The translations under genes were made by a program, and so were the position numbers. A DNA stretch of 64,000 nt from Ariolimax columbianus (taxonomy: Eukaryota; Mollusca; Gastropoda; Stylommatophora; Arionidae), in assembly GCA_036924085.1 (NCBI GenBank), contig JAVGWX010000004.1:77611090-77675089 (forward strand), in the 5' to 3' direction. Positions 44,205-54,995 of the stretch are shown in pieces. The notes under the pieces were generated by a model. That model did not search any database. It saw only the letters and a program-made list of their open reading frames with translations, and was not told where the DNA came from. Position 1 is the first letter of the stretch; the number at the start of each line of letters is the position of its first letter.

Positions 44205-44252
44205 CCACAATGGGTTGGTAACCCTTTTGTGCGCCCTGAAAAGGAGGGAACA
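43775..44252 (-). mobile_element. dispersed element family S, 3' remnant S6, with expanded terminal repeat
   Basis: On the minus strand, 44252-44205 reads ccttttcagggcgcac, aaaagggttacc and cccattgtggcat, matching the terminal module of S5 (tttacagggcacacaaaagg, cattgtgggcatt). Where other S copies end in a short CAA-type tail, this copy continues into about 430 bp of (CCAA)n with CATCC interruptions (43775-44204). Confidence 0.65.
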
Positions 44253-44255
44253 TGT

Positions 44256-44510
44256 AAGTTCGAGCAGCTTATTACTTCGCTATGGAAGATGGTTAACCGA
44301 TGTGTGTGCACATCTTAACAGATTCAAACACTAGAGCAAAGTAGATCCGCAGCCTGTTAGGCGCCATCTATGCTGCTCTATACAATACATTTAACCATGA
44401 CCGGTAGTACGCCAAGTCACACAGTTAGTCGCCTCTTATGGCATGCTTAAAGTGGGGCAGTGGTGCTATTCTTGTCCATGTCAGACACAAAGACCCCAGA
44501 GGACCACTCG
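44256..44510 (-). mobile_element. fold-back element arm F3
   Basis: The stretch matches the right arm of F1 (22618-22865), including gatggttaaccgatgtg, gttaggcgccatctatgctg and cacacagttagtcgcctctt, ending with aggaccactcg. The other arm is missing. It directly abuts the S6 remnant. Confidence 0.8.
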
Positions 44511-44555
44511 CACACATCTGTGGCTTGATATGAAAATAAATGTATCTGCATTTGT

Positions 44556-44613
44556 GTCTGCTCTGTTAGGATCTGTTCTGTTAGGATCTGTTCTGTTAGG
44601 ATCTGTTCTGTTA
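44556..44613. repeat. 15-bp tandem repeat, four units
   Basis: Units of ctgttaggatctgtt are repeated head to tail. Confidence 0.9.
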
Positions 44614-45952
44614 AGAGGTCATTGTATTTCTAGCAGCCTCAATGTGTGCTGTTCCTCTCAACAAGTCAGGAAGAGTGTAGATACTGATGGCTCAAGTAGA
44701 TTGTTTGTTATTCACACTCCCGCTCGGTCCTTTCAGACCCCCCCCCCCCCCCCCCCCACCTGTCTGTTGGACCCGTGCTTGATTTAAAACGTCTGCTGGT
44801 TCATTGACTGCAGTGTCTTTATCCAAAAAACGGTCGTTGATTGACTTCAAAATGTCCCCTCTATCCATTGCCAATGCCCCACTGCGGGTGCTCCTGATAC
44901 CAAGATGTCAACTCTTTTATTCCTGCAAACCACAGCATGGCCAGGACAATAGATCCACACAAGTTCCCGGAGGTTCGAGTCCTCAATGTCCACTATTCAG
45001 TAATGCCACAGTCAACCCTTATGGGCATCCGAAAACAAGAATTGAGTCAGAGACGATTATTGCCCTCATTAAAGAGTTCCTAGATTCCCACCTGACACTG
45101 GATATCACTGTCATGTGTGTACCGTTTCTCTCAGCAACGACCCTTACTCTCACTCTAGCAGAAAAGTCTCAAACAGCCTTCTTACCACGGAGCACTGACA
45201 CATCAGTACTTCTCTGTAGAGATTTATCTTTGCCCACGTATCTTTGTGTATGTGTGTGGATATTTTATGTCTCTCTGTCCGTATGGCTTTCTGTGTGTGT
45301 ATGTATGAATGTATATGTGTGAGAAATATCGAAAGAGATATTAATTTAGAAGGGCACAAGGAAGACACGTGCAGCATTTACCAGCTTGTAATTCTATTGA
45401 TGTACCTGTCGTTAATAACGTGTACTAAAAGTAAAGATGGGGTTATTACAATTTCGTACAATGCTTTGAAAATGGTGATGTGATAATTAAGTTATGGTAA
45501 CGCCATAGCGAGATAATGCTTTAGTTAAACCACATCAATATGTCGGCTAGTGTTCTTGTTTGTACAGGGAATGTTCATAATACACCTTATGTTGACACTT
45601 AAGATTGTCCAATTGTTTTTATACAAAATCTTCCCTGCATACTTCCTAGGTGCAACATGGAGCTGTTCCAATTTATTTTCATTGACACATTTTGGGCCGT
45701 CTTCTTGTACTTTAGCCAAGAGACCCCAGTTGCCGTTAAGTTTACTGCCATGACTTTGATCAGATCTTTTTTTGGAGCCTCTATTTTTTGTCTGCTTTGG
45801 GCTCAAATCCAGGACATGTCTGGTTATATTGTTATGTTTCTATTTGAGAGTGTATCCAATCCATTGTTACCGTATTTCCTTACTCTCCAGCTGTATCAAT
45901 TATTGACATGTTCTTTGTCGCAGATCGTTGTCTATTCTTCATCTTTTTAACA
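44614..45952. other. unassigned sequence with a poly(C) run
   Basis: A C run lies at 44739-44757. A 172-codon plus-strand frame (44804-45322) and a 93-codon minus-strand frame (45525-45806) have no domain I recognise; the former ends in a hydrophobic Cys/Val-rich stretch produced by TG repeats. No splice or transcript evidence is visible. Confidence 0.4.
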
Positions 45953-46400
45953 GCTTAACTTAACTCAACTCAACAACTCAGCTCAGCTCAGCTCAATTCA
46001 ACTCAACTCAACTCAACTCAACTTAACTTAACATCTTTCTACTGATTTAGAAGACTCAGCAGAGTGTGTGTACAACCAGTTCCATTTACATGTGCTTGCT
46101 TTAAAAACTGCGCGTTCAATCCATTCTTAAATGCATTAATTGTCCTTGCCTCCACTACTTCATGTGGCAATGCATTCCAAGCAGTCATCACTCTATGACT
46201 AAAAAAATATTTCCTAATATCTAATATCTAGACCCTTATTTAGTTAATTTGTAGCTATGCCCTCCTGTGTTTGTAGGTGGTTGAATTTTGAAAAAAAAAA
46301 CCTGTTATTGTCTAATTTATCCTATTTGTTCTTCATATCCTATTTAAATCAGCTCCTAAACTCTCAATTCCTTGAGGCCTTACAAACAAGACATGAGTCC
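45953..46400 (-). mobile_element. CR1-like LINE 3' end (copy C4) with expanded pentanucleotide tail
   Basis: The minus strand encodes the RKYF-like C-terminal block and ends with agagt(cttct)aaa-related sequence. The tail at 45953-46032 is an expanded run of aactc, aactt and agctc pentamers, longer than the tails of C1, C2, C3 and C5. Confidence 0.75.
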
Positions 46401-46766
46401 AAATAGCGATTTCGCCATTCTCTTATCATATAAGACAATTAGTCTGAAGACGGGTGGCGGTCATTGAGCCCTTGAAAATAGTAGCTTTTATCTCATTTCA
46501 TAAATATTTATCTGATTTATAAGTAGAACTGTAAATTAATTTGTGATATTTCTAACAATAATATTCCCAGTTTTAAATGTAACTATATACATTTGAATAA
46601 AGTCCCAATATTTGTTTTATATCCTAGTTTATTAAGTCTTTTTAGCATTAAAAAAAATAACAATTTGCATTTGTTTAAGCAGTCGCAATAATAATCGCTT
46701 TATAACTAACTATCATTGAATGGTCAACAAGTGGCTGGATAAGCGTGGAGTAGGAGAAGGGTCTTG
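46401..46766. other. unassigned AT-rich sequence
   Basis: No recognisable content. Confidence 0.4.
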
Positions 46767-48220
46767 GCAGCTCTGGTTCCCTGACGCTGACGCTACAGCT
46801 TTGGTTTCCTGACCCTGGCGCTAGCTCTGGTTCCCTGACCCTGACACTAGCAGCTAGCTCTGGTTCCCTGGCCCTGACGCTAGCTCTGGTTCCCTGGCCC
46901 TGACACTAGAAGCTAGCTCTGGTTCCCTGGCCCTGACGCTAGCAGCTAGCTCTGGTTCCCTGGCCCTACCGATAGCAGCTAGCTCTGGTTCCCTGGCCCT
47001 GACGCTAGCTCTGGTTCCCTGGCCCTGACGCTAGCTCTGGTTCCCTGGCCCTTACACTAGCAGCTAGCTCTGGTTCCCTGGCCCTGACGCTAGCAGCTAG
47101 CTCTGGTTCCCTGGCCCTGACGCTAGCTCTGGTTCCCTGGCCCTGACGCTAGCTCTGGTTCCCTGGCCCTGCCGCTAGCAGCTAGCTCTGGTTCCCTGGC
47201 CCTGACGCTACAGCTCTGGTTCCCTGACCCTGACTCTAGCAGCTAGCTCTGGTTCCCTGACCCTGACTCTAGCAGCTAGCTCTGGTTCCCTGGCCCTGAC
47301 GCTAGCTCTGGTTCCCTGGCCCTGACACTAGCAGCTAGCTCTGGTTCCCTGGCCCTGACGCTAGCAGCTAGCTCTGGTTCCCTGGCCCTGACGATAGCAG
47401 CTAGCTCTGGTTCCCTGGCCCTGACGCTAGCTCTGGTTCCCTGGCCCTGACGCTAGCTCTGGTTCCCTGGCCCTTACACTAGCAGCTAGCTCTGGTTCCC
47501 TGGCCCTGACGCTAGCAGCTAGCTCTGGTTCCCTGGCCCTGACGCTAGCAGCTAGCTCTGGTTCCCTGGCCCTGACGCTAGCTCTGGTTCCCTGGCCCTG
47601 ACGCTAGCTCTGGTTCCCTGGCCCTGCCGCTAGCAGCTAGCTCTGGTTCCCTGGCCCTGACGCTAGCAGCTAGCTCTGGTTCCCTGGCCCTGACGCTAGC
47701 AGCTAGCTCTGGTTCCCTGACCCTGACGCTAGCAGCTAGCTCTGGTTCCCTGGCCCTGACACTAGCTCTGGTTCCCTGGCCCTGACGCTAGCTCTGGCTC
47801 CCTGGCCCTGAAGCTAGCAGCTAGCTCTGGTTCCCTGGTCCTGACGCTAGCAGCTAGCTCTGGTTTCCTGACCCTGGCGCTAGCTCTGGCTCCCTGGCCC
47901 TGACGCTAGCTCTGGTTCCCTGGCCCTGACGCTAGCAGCTAGCTCTGGTTTCCTGGCCCTGACGCTAGCTCTGGTTTCCTGGCCCTGACGCTAGCAGCTA
48001 GCTCTGGCTCCCTGGCCCTGACGCTAGCAGCTAGCTCTGGTTTCCTGACCCTGGCGCTAGCTCTGGTTTCCTGGCCCTGACGCTAGCTCTGGTTTCCTGG
48101 CCCTGACGCTAGCAGCTAGCTCTGGTTCCCTGGTCCTGCCGCTAGCAGCTAGCTCTGGTTCCCTGGCCCTGACGCTAGCAGCTAGCTCTGGTTCCCTGGC
48201 CCTGACGCTAGCAGCCAGCC
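46767..48220. repeat. compound satellite of 26-bp and 33-bp units
   Basis: The core unit is agctctggttccctggccct plus gacgct (26 bp). Many units carry an extra agcagct, making 33 bp. Long and short units are interspersed over about 48 copies. Because the two lengths differ by seven, no long open frame arises. The extra heptamer creates agcagctagct. Confidence 0.95.
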
Positions 48221-48329
48221 CTCGTTCGATAGCAATTACAGCTCATGGAATGCTCAACCTTCTGATCCTGGCTGCATATTGCTTCCCTTATGTTAATGTT
48301 CGTTCTAAGGAGGGCATTTTGTTAGGTTG

Positions 48330-48590
48330 TTTTGTACTTTTTTTTGTTTTCTATTGGTTTGAATTTGCTGCCCGTTAAGCCCGTGCTTTTCGATTTCCAA
48401 CTGCCAAGGGATTTTTAACGTGCACGGAACTGCACACGGGTGTCTGATCACTATTTTGAAATCAGTGGTACTTTTTACCGGATGATCCATATGAAAAAAC
48501 CCTGGTCCCCACCATGATTTGAACCTACGACCTTCAGCACTAGAGGTGAACACCTTAGCTCGAAACCACTGGGCGAAGTTCCGGTTAAAA
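48330..48590 (-). mobile_element. probable tRNA-derived SINE
   Basis: The minus strand starts near 48583 with gcccagtggtttcgagctaa and has a B-box-like gtaggttcaaatcatgg (complement of 48515-48531). A body with aaaagcacgggcttaacggg follows, with an A-rich region near 48340. The tRNA-like head and body layout suggests a SINE, but there is no second copy in the window. Confidence 0.55.
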
Positions 48591-48659
48591 AAAAAATCTA
48601 CTCAAATTATTCTAGGAATTCTCGCCTCACAGGGAGTATATCGTAAAAATGGGACTGTG

Positions 48660-48790
48660 TGACTATAACATCAGTTCTTGGTTATGTGGTTAGCGGAGCG
48701 GCATGGATAGCGCCTGACGGGCTGTAGGTCTAACTTGCTCTAATTTACGCTTCCACCACCACCAGTGCCCGAACAGACGATTTTATATTC
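48660..48790 (+). mobile_element. fold-back element fragment F4
   Basis: The words atgtggttag, gatagcgcctgacgggctgt and aggtctaacttgctctaa match the inner part of the F1 left arm (22230-22300). Flanks diverge. Confidence 0.55.
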
Positions 48791-49018
48791 CTGAGGCTAC
48801 CAATCTAACGGATGGTAACAGATGCTGGGATTGACCTGGCAAGTCACCAGCGGATATTTACCTGCCAAAAAAATATGAAACAAAGGAGGTCATACCTCTC
48901 CACGACTTCTAACGGCAAAAGTGGACTGAAGATATATTTATAGATAGAACTGGCAGAGCATGCAGTTAAACAAATTGAAATATAGTTATGGATCGAAAAG
49001 TATAAATAATAAACCAAT

Positions 49019-49149
49019 TGGGCACTTTCCTGTGTATGACTGTGGCGGAGGCTGGAGTTTTGGCAAGAGAACGAGTTTCTTTTAGACAGACGGTGATGGG
49101 AGCGACGTTCTACAAATGACATACTTCATGATGATGATGATGGGCACTT
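49019..49149 (+). mobile_element. short LINE 3' end, L-TGA copy R3, with TSD
   Basis: The 9-bp repeat tgggcactt is found at 49019-49027 and 49141-49149. The 113 bp between contain ggcggaggctggagttttgg and gtttcttttagacagacggt, the reverse complement of R1 3' sequence, and end in (ATG)n. It is a very strongly 5'-truncated insertion. Confidence 0.85.
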
Positions 49150-50154
49150 GTCCCTGCATGAATGGATAATTCACTGTCGTTCCGTCACACAGAAACGTCT
49201 GGGAGCCGCTGGTATAAAGTATAGTTTCTAGAGCTTTATTTCAAACTCACAATGTTATTCCACACTGTGTATGCTTTTGTTACGTGTGAATTACAGGATG
49301 CATTTAAACCTTTATGAGTTTTCTAGAGAGTTTTCTACTCATATAGGTTAGTGTTTATTATTTTTACGCCGGCTTACGGGTGCGAATCATAGGACGGATC
49401 CACCACTAACACAAACTGTCTATCGGCAAGTAACTGTCTCGACCCGTCGAGAGCCAACACACACGTCTATTATACCGGTGAACGACCTCGCCCTTAGCAT
49501 TTATTTTGTGTGTAAATAACCGTCAGCTCCAGACACTGAATGGCCGGTGTCTATACGTTTTCAATGGAGCTATTATTGTGAATCTGTATAGTTAGATTAC
49601 AATGAAATCGTTGGATGGATATTCATTTCCATCTTCGTTGCTCGCGCTAACAATAACTATATTTATTTCCTTCTTGATCTTGGCGTCCTGCTTCTGGTTT
49701 GTCTCAGCATATAACATTTTATTTCTAAATAAATCACATATATTTCTCTCAGGAGCTGGAAAGCCTGCCTTTGGTTCTTCGTGCTAAAAAAAATTGTATA
49801 CCTAAATAAATTCACATATATTTCTCTCATGAACTTGGTGGTTTTCTCTGATTTCTCTTATTACCATACAGTTTATCCTTCAGTTGGTTTGGAGAGGACC
49901 ATGCTGTCACACTATTCCTCTCGGGGAGTTCGTGTGTTATAAGTTAGAAAGCATGTTTCTCACAGAAAGAAATGTCCGATTACTTGACCTACCTGTTTCC
50001 AACCCGCTCCAATGTTAAAGCAAAACAATAAATAAATCAGGACCCGTTTAATGCAGAGACCCGCCAAAGAGAAGATTTATATCAGCGATGAATAAAGGAC
50101 GCGTTTAAACGTAGTGCCTGAACAGTGATCATGTTTCCTTTTACTCCTGATAGA
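49150..50154. other. unassigned sequence
   Basis: AT-rich; the word aaatatatttctctcagga-type recurs at about 49735 and 49810 (acatatatttctctca), a small local duplication. No recognisable gene. Confidence 0.4.
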
Positions 50155-50235
50155 GAAAATGCTATGTTTTAACGGGTTTCGAACACGTGTCTTCTGGAAA
50201 ATGAGTTCTGGATTATATCTGCTGGGTTACCCACT
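50155..50235 (-). repeat. possible tRNA-derived SINE head
   Basis: The minus strand has gtgggtaacccagcagata in the A-box position and gtgttcgaaacccg (complement of 50173-50186) as a B box. Pairing of arms is imperfect. Confidence 0.4.
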
Positions 50236-50289
50236 CCTCGATATTCAGTGTGAACAATTGTAAATGGGTACCCGGCTCTGTTCGAGTTG

Positions 50290-50640
50290 ATAGGGTACGA
50301 GAAGGATTATGATGCTGAGCAGTGCATGAGCTGTAGCGTTCAGCGAACCCTAGCTGACTGCTAACGTCAGAGCCAGCGATCCAGAGCTGTCAAGACCCTT
50401 CTCCACCTCCACGTGGTGATCCTGGTTAACAGGAAAACTGGATCAGGATATAGGATCGAAAAGAGAGGCTAACCTGGTATCCAACAATGCCTGCTGAAGT
50501 CAGATGTGTCAGAAATATCGCAGTCAAGCTGTAAACTATGACACAACGCTTTCCATTCTCCTGCTACTTGCAAAGCCCTTATCAAGGCTAATAGTGGGAA
50601 TTTGAGAACAAACGACGAAGGAGAAGAAGAATACATCTTA
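50290..50640 (+). mobile_element. dispersed element family T, copy T2 (unexpanded)
   Basis: The order is gctgagcagtgcatgagctg, ccagcgatccagagctgtca, cacctccacgtggtgatcct, one degraded array-I segment, one array-II segment (aggctaacctggtatcc), the core domain ctgctgaagtcagatgtgtc and the tail cgacgaaggagaagaagaat near 50618-50636. It matches T3 and the expanded T1. Confidence 0.78.
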
Positions 50641-50852
50641 CCAAGAAGATATCAAGTCACAATATTCAGAATGTGAACAATCCAACAATCTACTCTAGAC
50701 AAAATCATCATCTGTTCAACATATTACCAATTGGTCGCAAAGACATGTGCTCATGTGTACAGAACAGACACACTTAACATGTTCTCCCAGTCTGCCAGCT
50801 CCACCAAAAGAACCGACACGAACACTACTATCTATAAATAGCCTCTCATAAC

Positions 50853-51010
50853 GTAGCATGTCCCTTGTAGAACGCCGCTCCCATGACGGCCCGTCTGACT
50901 CGATCTCATTCCAGATCTCCGGCCTGCTCCAGAGTCATGCCCAAGCATTCATTGACATCTTGGTACCATCGTCTCCTTGGTCTGCTTCTGTCTCTCTTGT
51001 CCGGCTGGAG
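50853..51010 (-). mobile_element. LINE 3' fragment, L-TGA-related copy R4
   Basis: The plus strand reads gtagcatgtcccttgtagaa and later cttggtaccatcgtctcctt, the complement of the R1 and R6 3' region. The simple-repeat tail is missing. Divergence from R1 and R6 is visible in the middle. Confidence 0.65.
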
Positions 51011-51061
51011 TAGGTGTTGGTGTGGCTAGGAAATGTACACATGTGGGAATAATAATGTACT

Positions 51062-51250
51062 ACCACATCGCTTTGGAGATATTGAGATATGCATGATTAT
51101 GTCCATGGCACATCGCTTTGGAGAGATTGAGATATGCATGATTATGTCCATGGCACATCGCTTTGGAGATATTGAGATATGCATGATTATGTCCATGGCA
51201 CATCGCTTTGGAGAGATTGAGATATTCATGATTATGTTCATTGCACATCG
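51062..51250. repeat. 45-bp minisatellite, four units
   Basis: Units of acatcgctttggagatattg plus agatatgcatgattatgtcc and atggc alternate between gatatt and gagatt variants. The 45-bp period keeps frames open on both strands. Confidence 0.92.
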
Positions 51251-51599
51251 CTTACACATTTTGCCGAACTTTTAAATTCGTCACTTCATTTTAGCAAGGC
51301 GCAATCTGGAGGGCCATCTTGTTTTTAAAAATAAAAACGTATTGCCGCAGTTTTTGTTTTGTTGTTGTTTTGTTGTTGTTGTGTTGTTGTTATGTTGTTG
51401 TTTTGTGTAATCTATGTTTTTCCAGTATAACAATTATATATCTTTGTGATAAATTTCACTACCAGCCTACTTGGCATAAAGTATCATTAAAAATTACCTG
51501 TGTCCTCTTTTTCAGTGGCGTACCCATTTCTCTAAATAGTCCTAAATAGGACATGGTGTTTGGTCTTAGCACTGATTGTGCCAATGGTCGTTGTATTTT
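51251..51599. other. unassigned sequence with (TTG)n tract
   Basis: A TTGTTG-type tract lies at about 51353-51407. Nothing else is recognisable. Confidence 0.45.
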
Positions 51600-52235
51600 T
51601 TTTTTGTTATTTGTGAATGCCCATAACAAGTAAATTTACTCTTTTGAGCGCCCTGAACAGGGTGGCGTGTTCTAGTAGCTTTCCTCACATCCCAAGCGTG
51701 CTGATGAATGTGGTCCGATGTCATCTAGCCGGTCGTGCTATGGTTGGCTTCATACGCGTATAGTTCACTAATATCGAGGTCGTGTCGATCCACTACCTCG
51801 TTAGCCATACTGCTAAGAAGAACAGCTCTAACCCATGGACACCTGCGTGGAAGTCAAATATGGGTCTTAGCTAGTATGTTTAACCTAACCCTGATTAACA
51901 TGTTTATCTGATCAATAATGTGTAGCCTGACCCTGACTACACATGTCCGATCGGTATGTCTTACCTGACCTTGATTAACGTGACTGAACAGTATGCTTTA
52001 CCTGACCCTGAATAACATGCCCGAACAGAATGTCTTACCTGACCCTGACAAACATGTCCGATCAGTATGTTTTGTCTGACCTTGACTAACATGCCCAATC
52101 AGCATGTTTTGTCTGACCTTGACTAACATGTTCGATCAGTATGTTTTGTCTGACCTTGACTAACATGTTCGATCAGTATGTTTTGTCTGACCTTGACTAA
52201 CATGTCAAATCAGTATATTTAACCTATCCAGACTT
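51600..52235 (-). mobile_element. dispersed element family S, copy S4
   Basis: On the minus strand, a middle-segment array (52225-51880) is followed by the downstream module (ggatcgacacgacctcgat, cattcatcagcacgcttggg, gaggaaagctactagaacac). The end has ccctgttcagggcgctcaaa and attcacaaataacaaa. The 5' first segment is missing or diverged. Only the middle segment is amplified. Confidence 0.78.
51880..52225. repeat. 37-bp minisatellite (S4 array)
   Basis: About nine units of tctgaccttgactaacatgt plus tcgatcagtatgttttg are present, more divergent toward 51880. It is the reverse complement of the segment amplified in S3, with the same 37-bp period. Confidence 0.9.
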
Positions 52236-52591
52236 TATAACTTACTAAGTGACTCTTTCATCAATAGCAATTCAACGCTGCGTGAGCCAACTTCATCTTC
52301 AATTATCTTTATCCAGGGCGATCTTCTAGTATCTGGATGGCGTGAGTGGAGTGCACATAAATCTGAACAACACATCGGGGGTCTACATTGCGGTCTTTTT
52401 CCACATCGGAGGTCAGACTAGCAGTACTTTTCCACACGACAGATTTACTTTTCGGTATTTTTATACACGTGGGATGTCTACTTTTTGGTCTTTTCAACAT
52501 GCGATGTACCAGATTTGTCGTGTTTCAGCGTGCGTGATGTCTTCTGAGAATGTGGCCTGATCAGTGATATTTAGCCTTGCTTGCGTGAACA
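52236..52591. other. unassigned sequence
   Basis: The words cacatcgggggtctac and cacatcggaggtcagac at about 52371 and 52402 hint at a degenerate 30-bp repeat. No coding content is recognisable. Confidence 0.4.
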
Positions 52592-52885
52592 ACTTCATCA
52601 CTCACCAAAGACGATTTCTGTTGGTGGGAATATTGAAGGTTCTGCACGCACTAGTTGCAGAGTGTAAGGTCCATTGGGCGTCTCTGAGAAAGATCTGGAC
52701 AACTCGCAGATTGTTCACCATTTTTTTTTCTAATGTCCATGTTTCAGCAGCACAGCCCATTGCAGGAAGTACAATGACGTTGAAGCAAAATGAAATGCGC
52801 ATAGGGTTATATCCGGGCAACCGTCGAAGACTATCTGGGTGGACTAGAAGATGACCAAGCCCGTACGACGCCTTGTTAATTCTGG
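52592..52885 (-). pseudogene. LINE RT thumb fragment
   Basis: The minus strand reads NKASYGLGHLLVHPDSLRR-like upstream remnants, then NVIVLPAMGCAAETWTLEKK and NNLRVVQIFLRDAQW, the conserved block normally read as VLPAMTYGAETWTL. It is short, 5' truncated, and adjacent to an RT C-terminus on the opposite strand. Confidence 0.7.
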
Positions 52886-53255
52886 TTCTAGAATTTAAAA
52901 TGTGGGTAATCAGGAGGCTTGGACGAGTTTCTTGGAAAGATTGGAAAACAAATAGTGAGGTCTTGGAGCAACTCAAGGGGAACACAATGCTTCTGAAGGA
53001 AATGGAAAGCAGACATACTAACTATTTTGGTCATGTCAAGAGACATGGCAGTCTGCTGAGGGTTATATTTGGAGGAAAGAGTGAAGGACAGGAGAGTTAG
53101 AGGGCGGCAGAGGTACAGATTGACATACAACATTAAGATGTGGTCGGGACACAGTCTGGCTGTATTGACCTGACACATGACAAAGACAGCTGGAGACCCA
53201 TTACCAGTATCCTCCGATGCGGCGACGCCACCTGATGATGATGATGAAGAAGAAA
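52865..53255 (+). pseudogene. LINE RT C-terminus with (GAT)n tail (R5)
   Basis: The plus strand encodes EFKMWVIRRLGRVSWKDWK, SRHTNYFGHVKRHGSLLRVI and a degraded RGRQRY region. Then WRPITSILRCGDAT precedes a gatgatgatgatgaagaag tail at 53232-53255. The tail type matches the L-TGA copies at 1966-2385 and 63187-63725. A frameshift lies near 53095. Confidence 0.78.
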
Positions 53256-53889
53256 CTAAGAAAAAGGGAAAGATGGCAATGAAAAAGTAAGAGAAACTGA
53301 AAAGGACGATAGAAGAAGAACATTATGATAAAGGAAACGAAAATGAGAACAACAAAACACACAATGAGCATGATGAAGCGGAAGAAAGACACCCCAAATA
53401 AATGAACACATTGAGCATATTAAAGCGGAAGAGAACCAAAATAAGATTGGGAAGAAACGTTTATTATATCTGGCAACAGCACCGAGTCCGTAATATTATA
53501 GCTACGCCACTGCCCTTCAACAAACGCTGATCAGCCATCCCTGGCAATTAGGAGCTACTCCACTAACCTCGGCTATGATTGATGTACAACACAGGATACA
53601 AAGATGACAGATAACCGCGTTTTTCACACGTGCAACCTTACTCCTGACGCAAGCTCGCAAGTTAAAACCGTTTTAATGGTTCGTTTCATGCAGAGTCTAA
53701 CAGTGAAGTGAGTTTGAAGTCATATAAATGGATACTTTTTGGGTTGTAATTCTAGGAAGAAAACAAGAAGATATTCTGAGTAATGGTATACGTTATCATT
53801 ACGGAGGTTTAGGTATTGTGAAATCTACTTTATCCTGTAGAAATGATATAATAATAATAATGATAATAATAATGATAATAATAATATTT
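53256..53889. other. unassigned sequence with an AT-rich microsatellite
   Basis: An ATAATA/ATGATA tract lies at about 53848-53890. 53256-53460 is purine-rich. No recognisable gene. Confidence 0.45.
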
Positions 53890-54450
53890 GACTTGCCGAC
53901 GACACAGTGGCCATTACTGAGTGAGAATCTGACACCTAAAACCTACACCAACTGAAAAATACAGACAATACTCGGCATAGCGCCACCAGAGATACGAAGA
54001 ACTGTCGCGTCAGAGATAGAAAGAGAGAAACAGATACATGACCCAAGACATTATATGTTCGGACATCAGGTGCAGCGCCCAAAACTAAAGTCTAGACGAA
54101 GTGTCTTAGAGTCAACTCAGCCCCTACAGACTAGTCCAGGAATTCGACGCATCGAAAGTTGGAAACAGCTGACACAGGTCCCCTTGATCGAGTTACGGGA
54201 GGAACCTGCGCATGGACGTCTCCTTGCCCTACGCAACATGGAAGTCACTAAATAGACTTCGAACTGGTGTATCGCGATGCAGGAAAAACCTGAAAAGATG
54301 GGGATACAGGGATGATGAAACATCCGAATGTGGAGTAACACAGGACCATCTGATGATCTGCCCAAACCTTCCGGAGACGAGTAGAACGGATGACCTTCTG
54401 AGAACCAGTGACAGGGCAAACCACACTGAACACTGGAAGAATGATGTATG
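53890..54450 (+). pseudogene. C-terminal tail of a third RNase H-type LINE
   Basis: Frames give LGIAPPEIRRTVASEIEREK, HYMFGHQVQRPKLKSRRSV and, in another frame, LNRLRTGVSRCRKNLKRWGY followed by SECGVTQDHLMICPNL. The last is the Cys/His tail typical of RNase H-carrying LINEs (LNRFRTG...C.C..H....CP). It is diverged from both L-GAA and the element at 8202. Confidence 0.7.
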
Positions 54451-54519
54451 ACGTAGCGAATAGGACAGGGGAAGTAAGTAAGCAAGCAGAAGTCAACCAA
54501 ACGATGCAGTTACTCGATG

Positions 54520-54830
54520 ATGTAGGTATTAAATCAGGATCTCCAAGACCAAAAGTGTTGCGCGTTTGTTTCGCCAACTGTGATCCAGTCCTCCTTGGCG
54601 GGGTGCGTTTAGAGAATGTCAACGAGTACATCTATCTGGTGTGCCTCCTCAATATGACCTGGAACCTGAACTGACAAGACTGGCCTGCCTTCTTGTCCAT
54701 TAACATGGTCCTGGATGGTTGCAAGACCAGAACCTACGTGCCTCTGTATTCACTTCCAAGGTGCGATGTGCTACGGTGCTGAGACATGAACACTAGCAAC
54801 ATCAACGAACGCAAATACGAGGAGGTCGGA
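54520..54830 (+). pseudogene. RT remnant
   Basis: The frame reads PRPKVLRVCFANCDPVLLGG and VENVNEYIYL-like sequence (RLENVNEYIYLVCLLNM), the segment just after the RT palm, then quickly degrades. It is truncated at both ends. Confidence 0.7.
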
Positions 54831-54874
54831 GGTCGAGATAGACTCCCTATGTATCAATCTATAACCTTGCTTGA

Positions 54875-54995
54875 CTTGATAAATGGTCGCTTGTCTCGAC
54901 TTGCAGTCTGACATGACTTGTCAAATGGTCGCCTGTCTCCATCTATGACCTGGCATGACTAGCCAAATGGTCGCATATCTCGACCTGTGACCTGT
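54875..54995. repeat. tandem repeat of about 43 bp, three units
   Basis: The words caaatggtcgcctgtctc and tgacatgacttg recur three times in the same order. Confidence 0.8.

Noticed and set aside
43768..44311. Trp/Gly-rich and Asn/Pro/Thr/Gln-rich frames resembling low-complexity or antifreeze-like proteins
   Set aside because: They are translations of (TTGG)n and its complement. Composition alone explains them.
45244..45320. Membrane peptide rich in Cys and Val
   Set aside because: It is a product of a TGTG-rich stretch and has no conserved context.
44804..45322. 172-codon plus-strand frame as a host gene
   Set aside because: The C-terminal third is a TG-repeat translation and the rest has no known motif or neighbouring exon signals.
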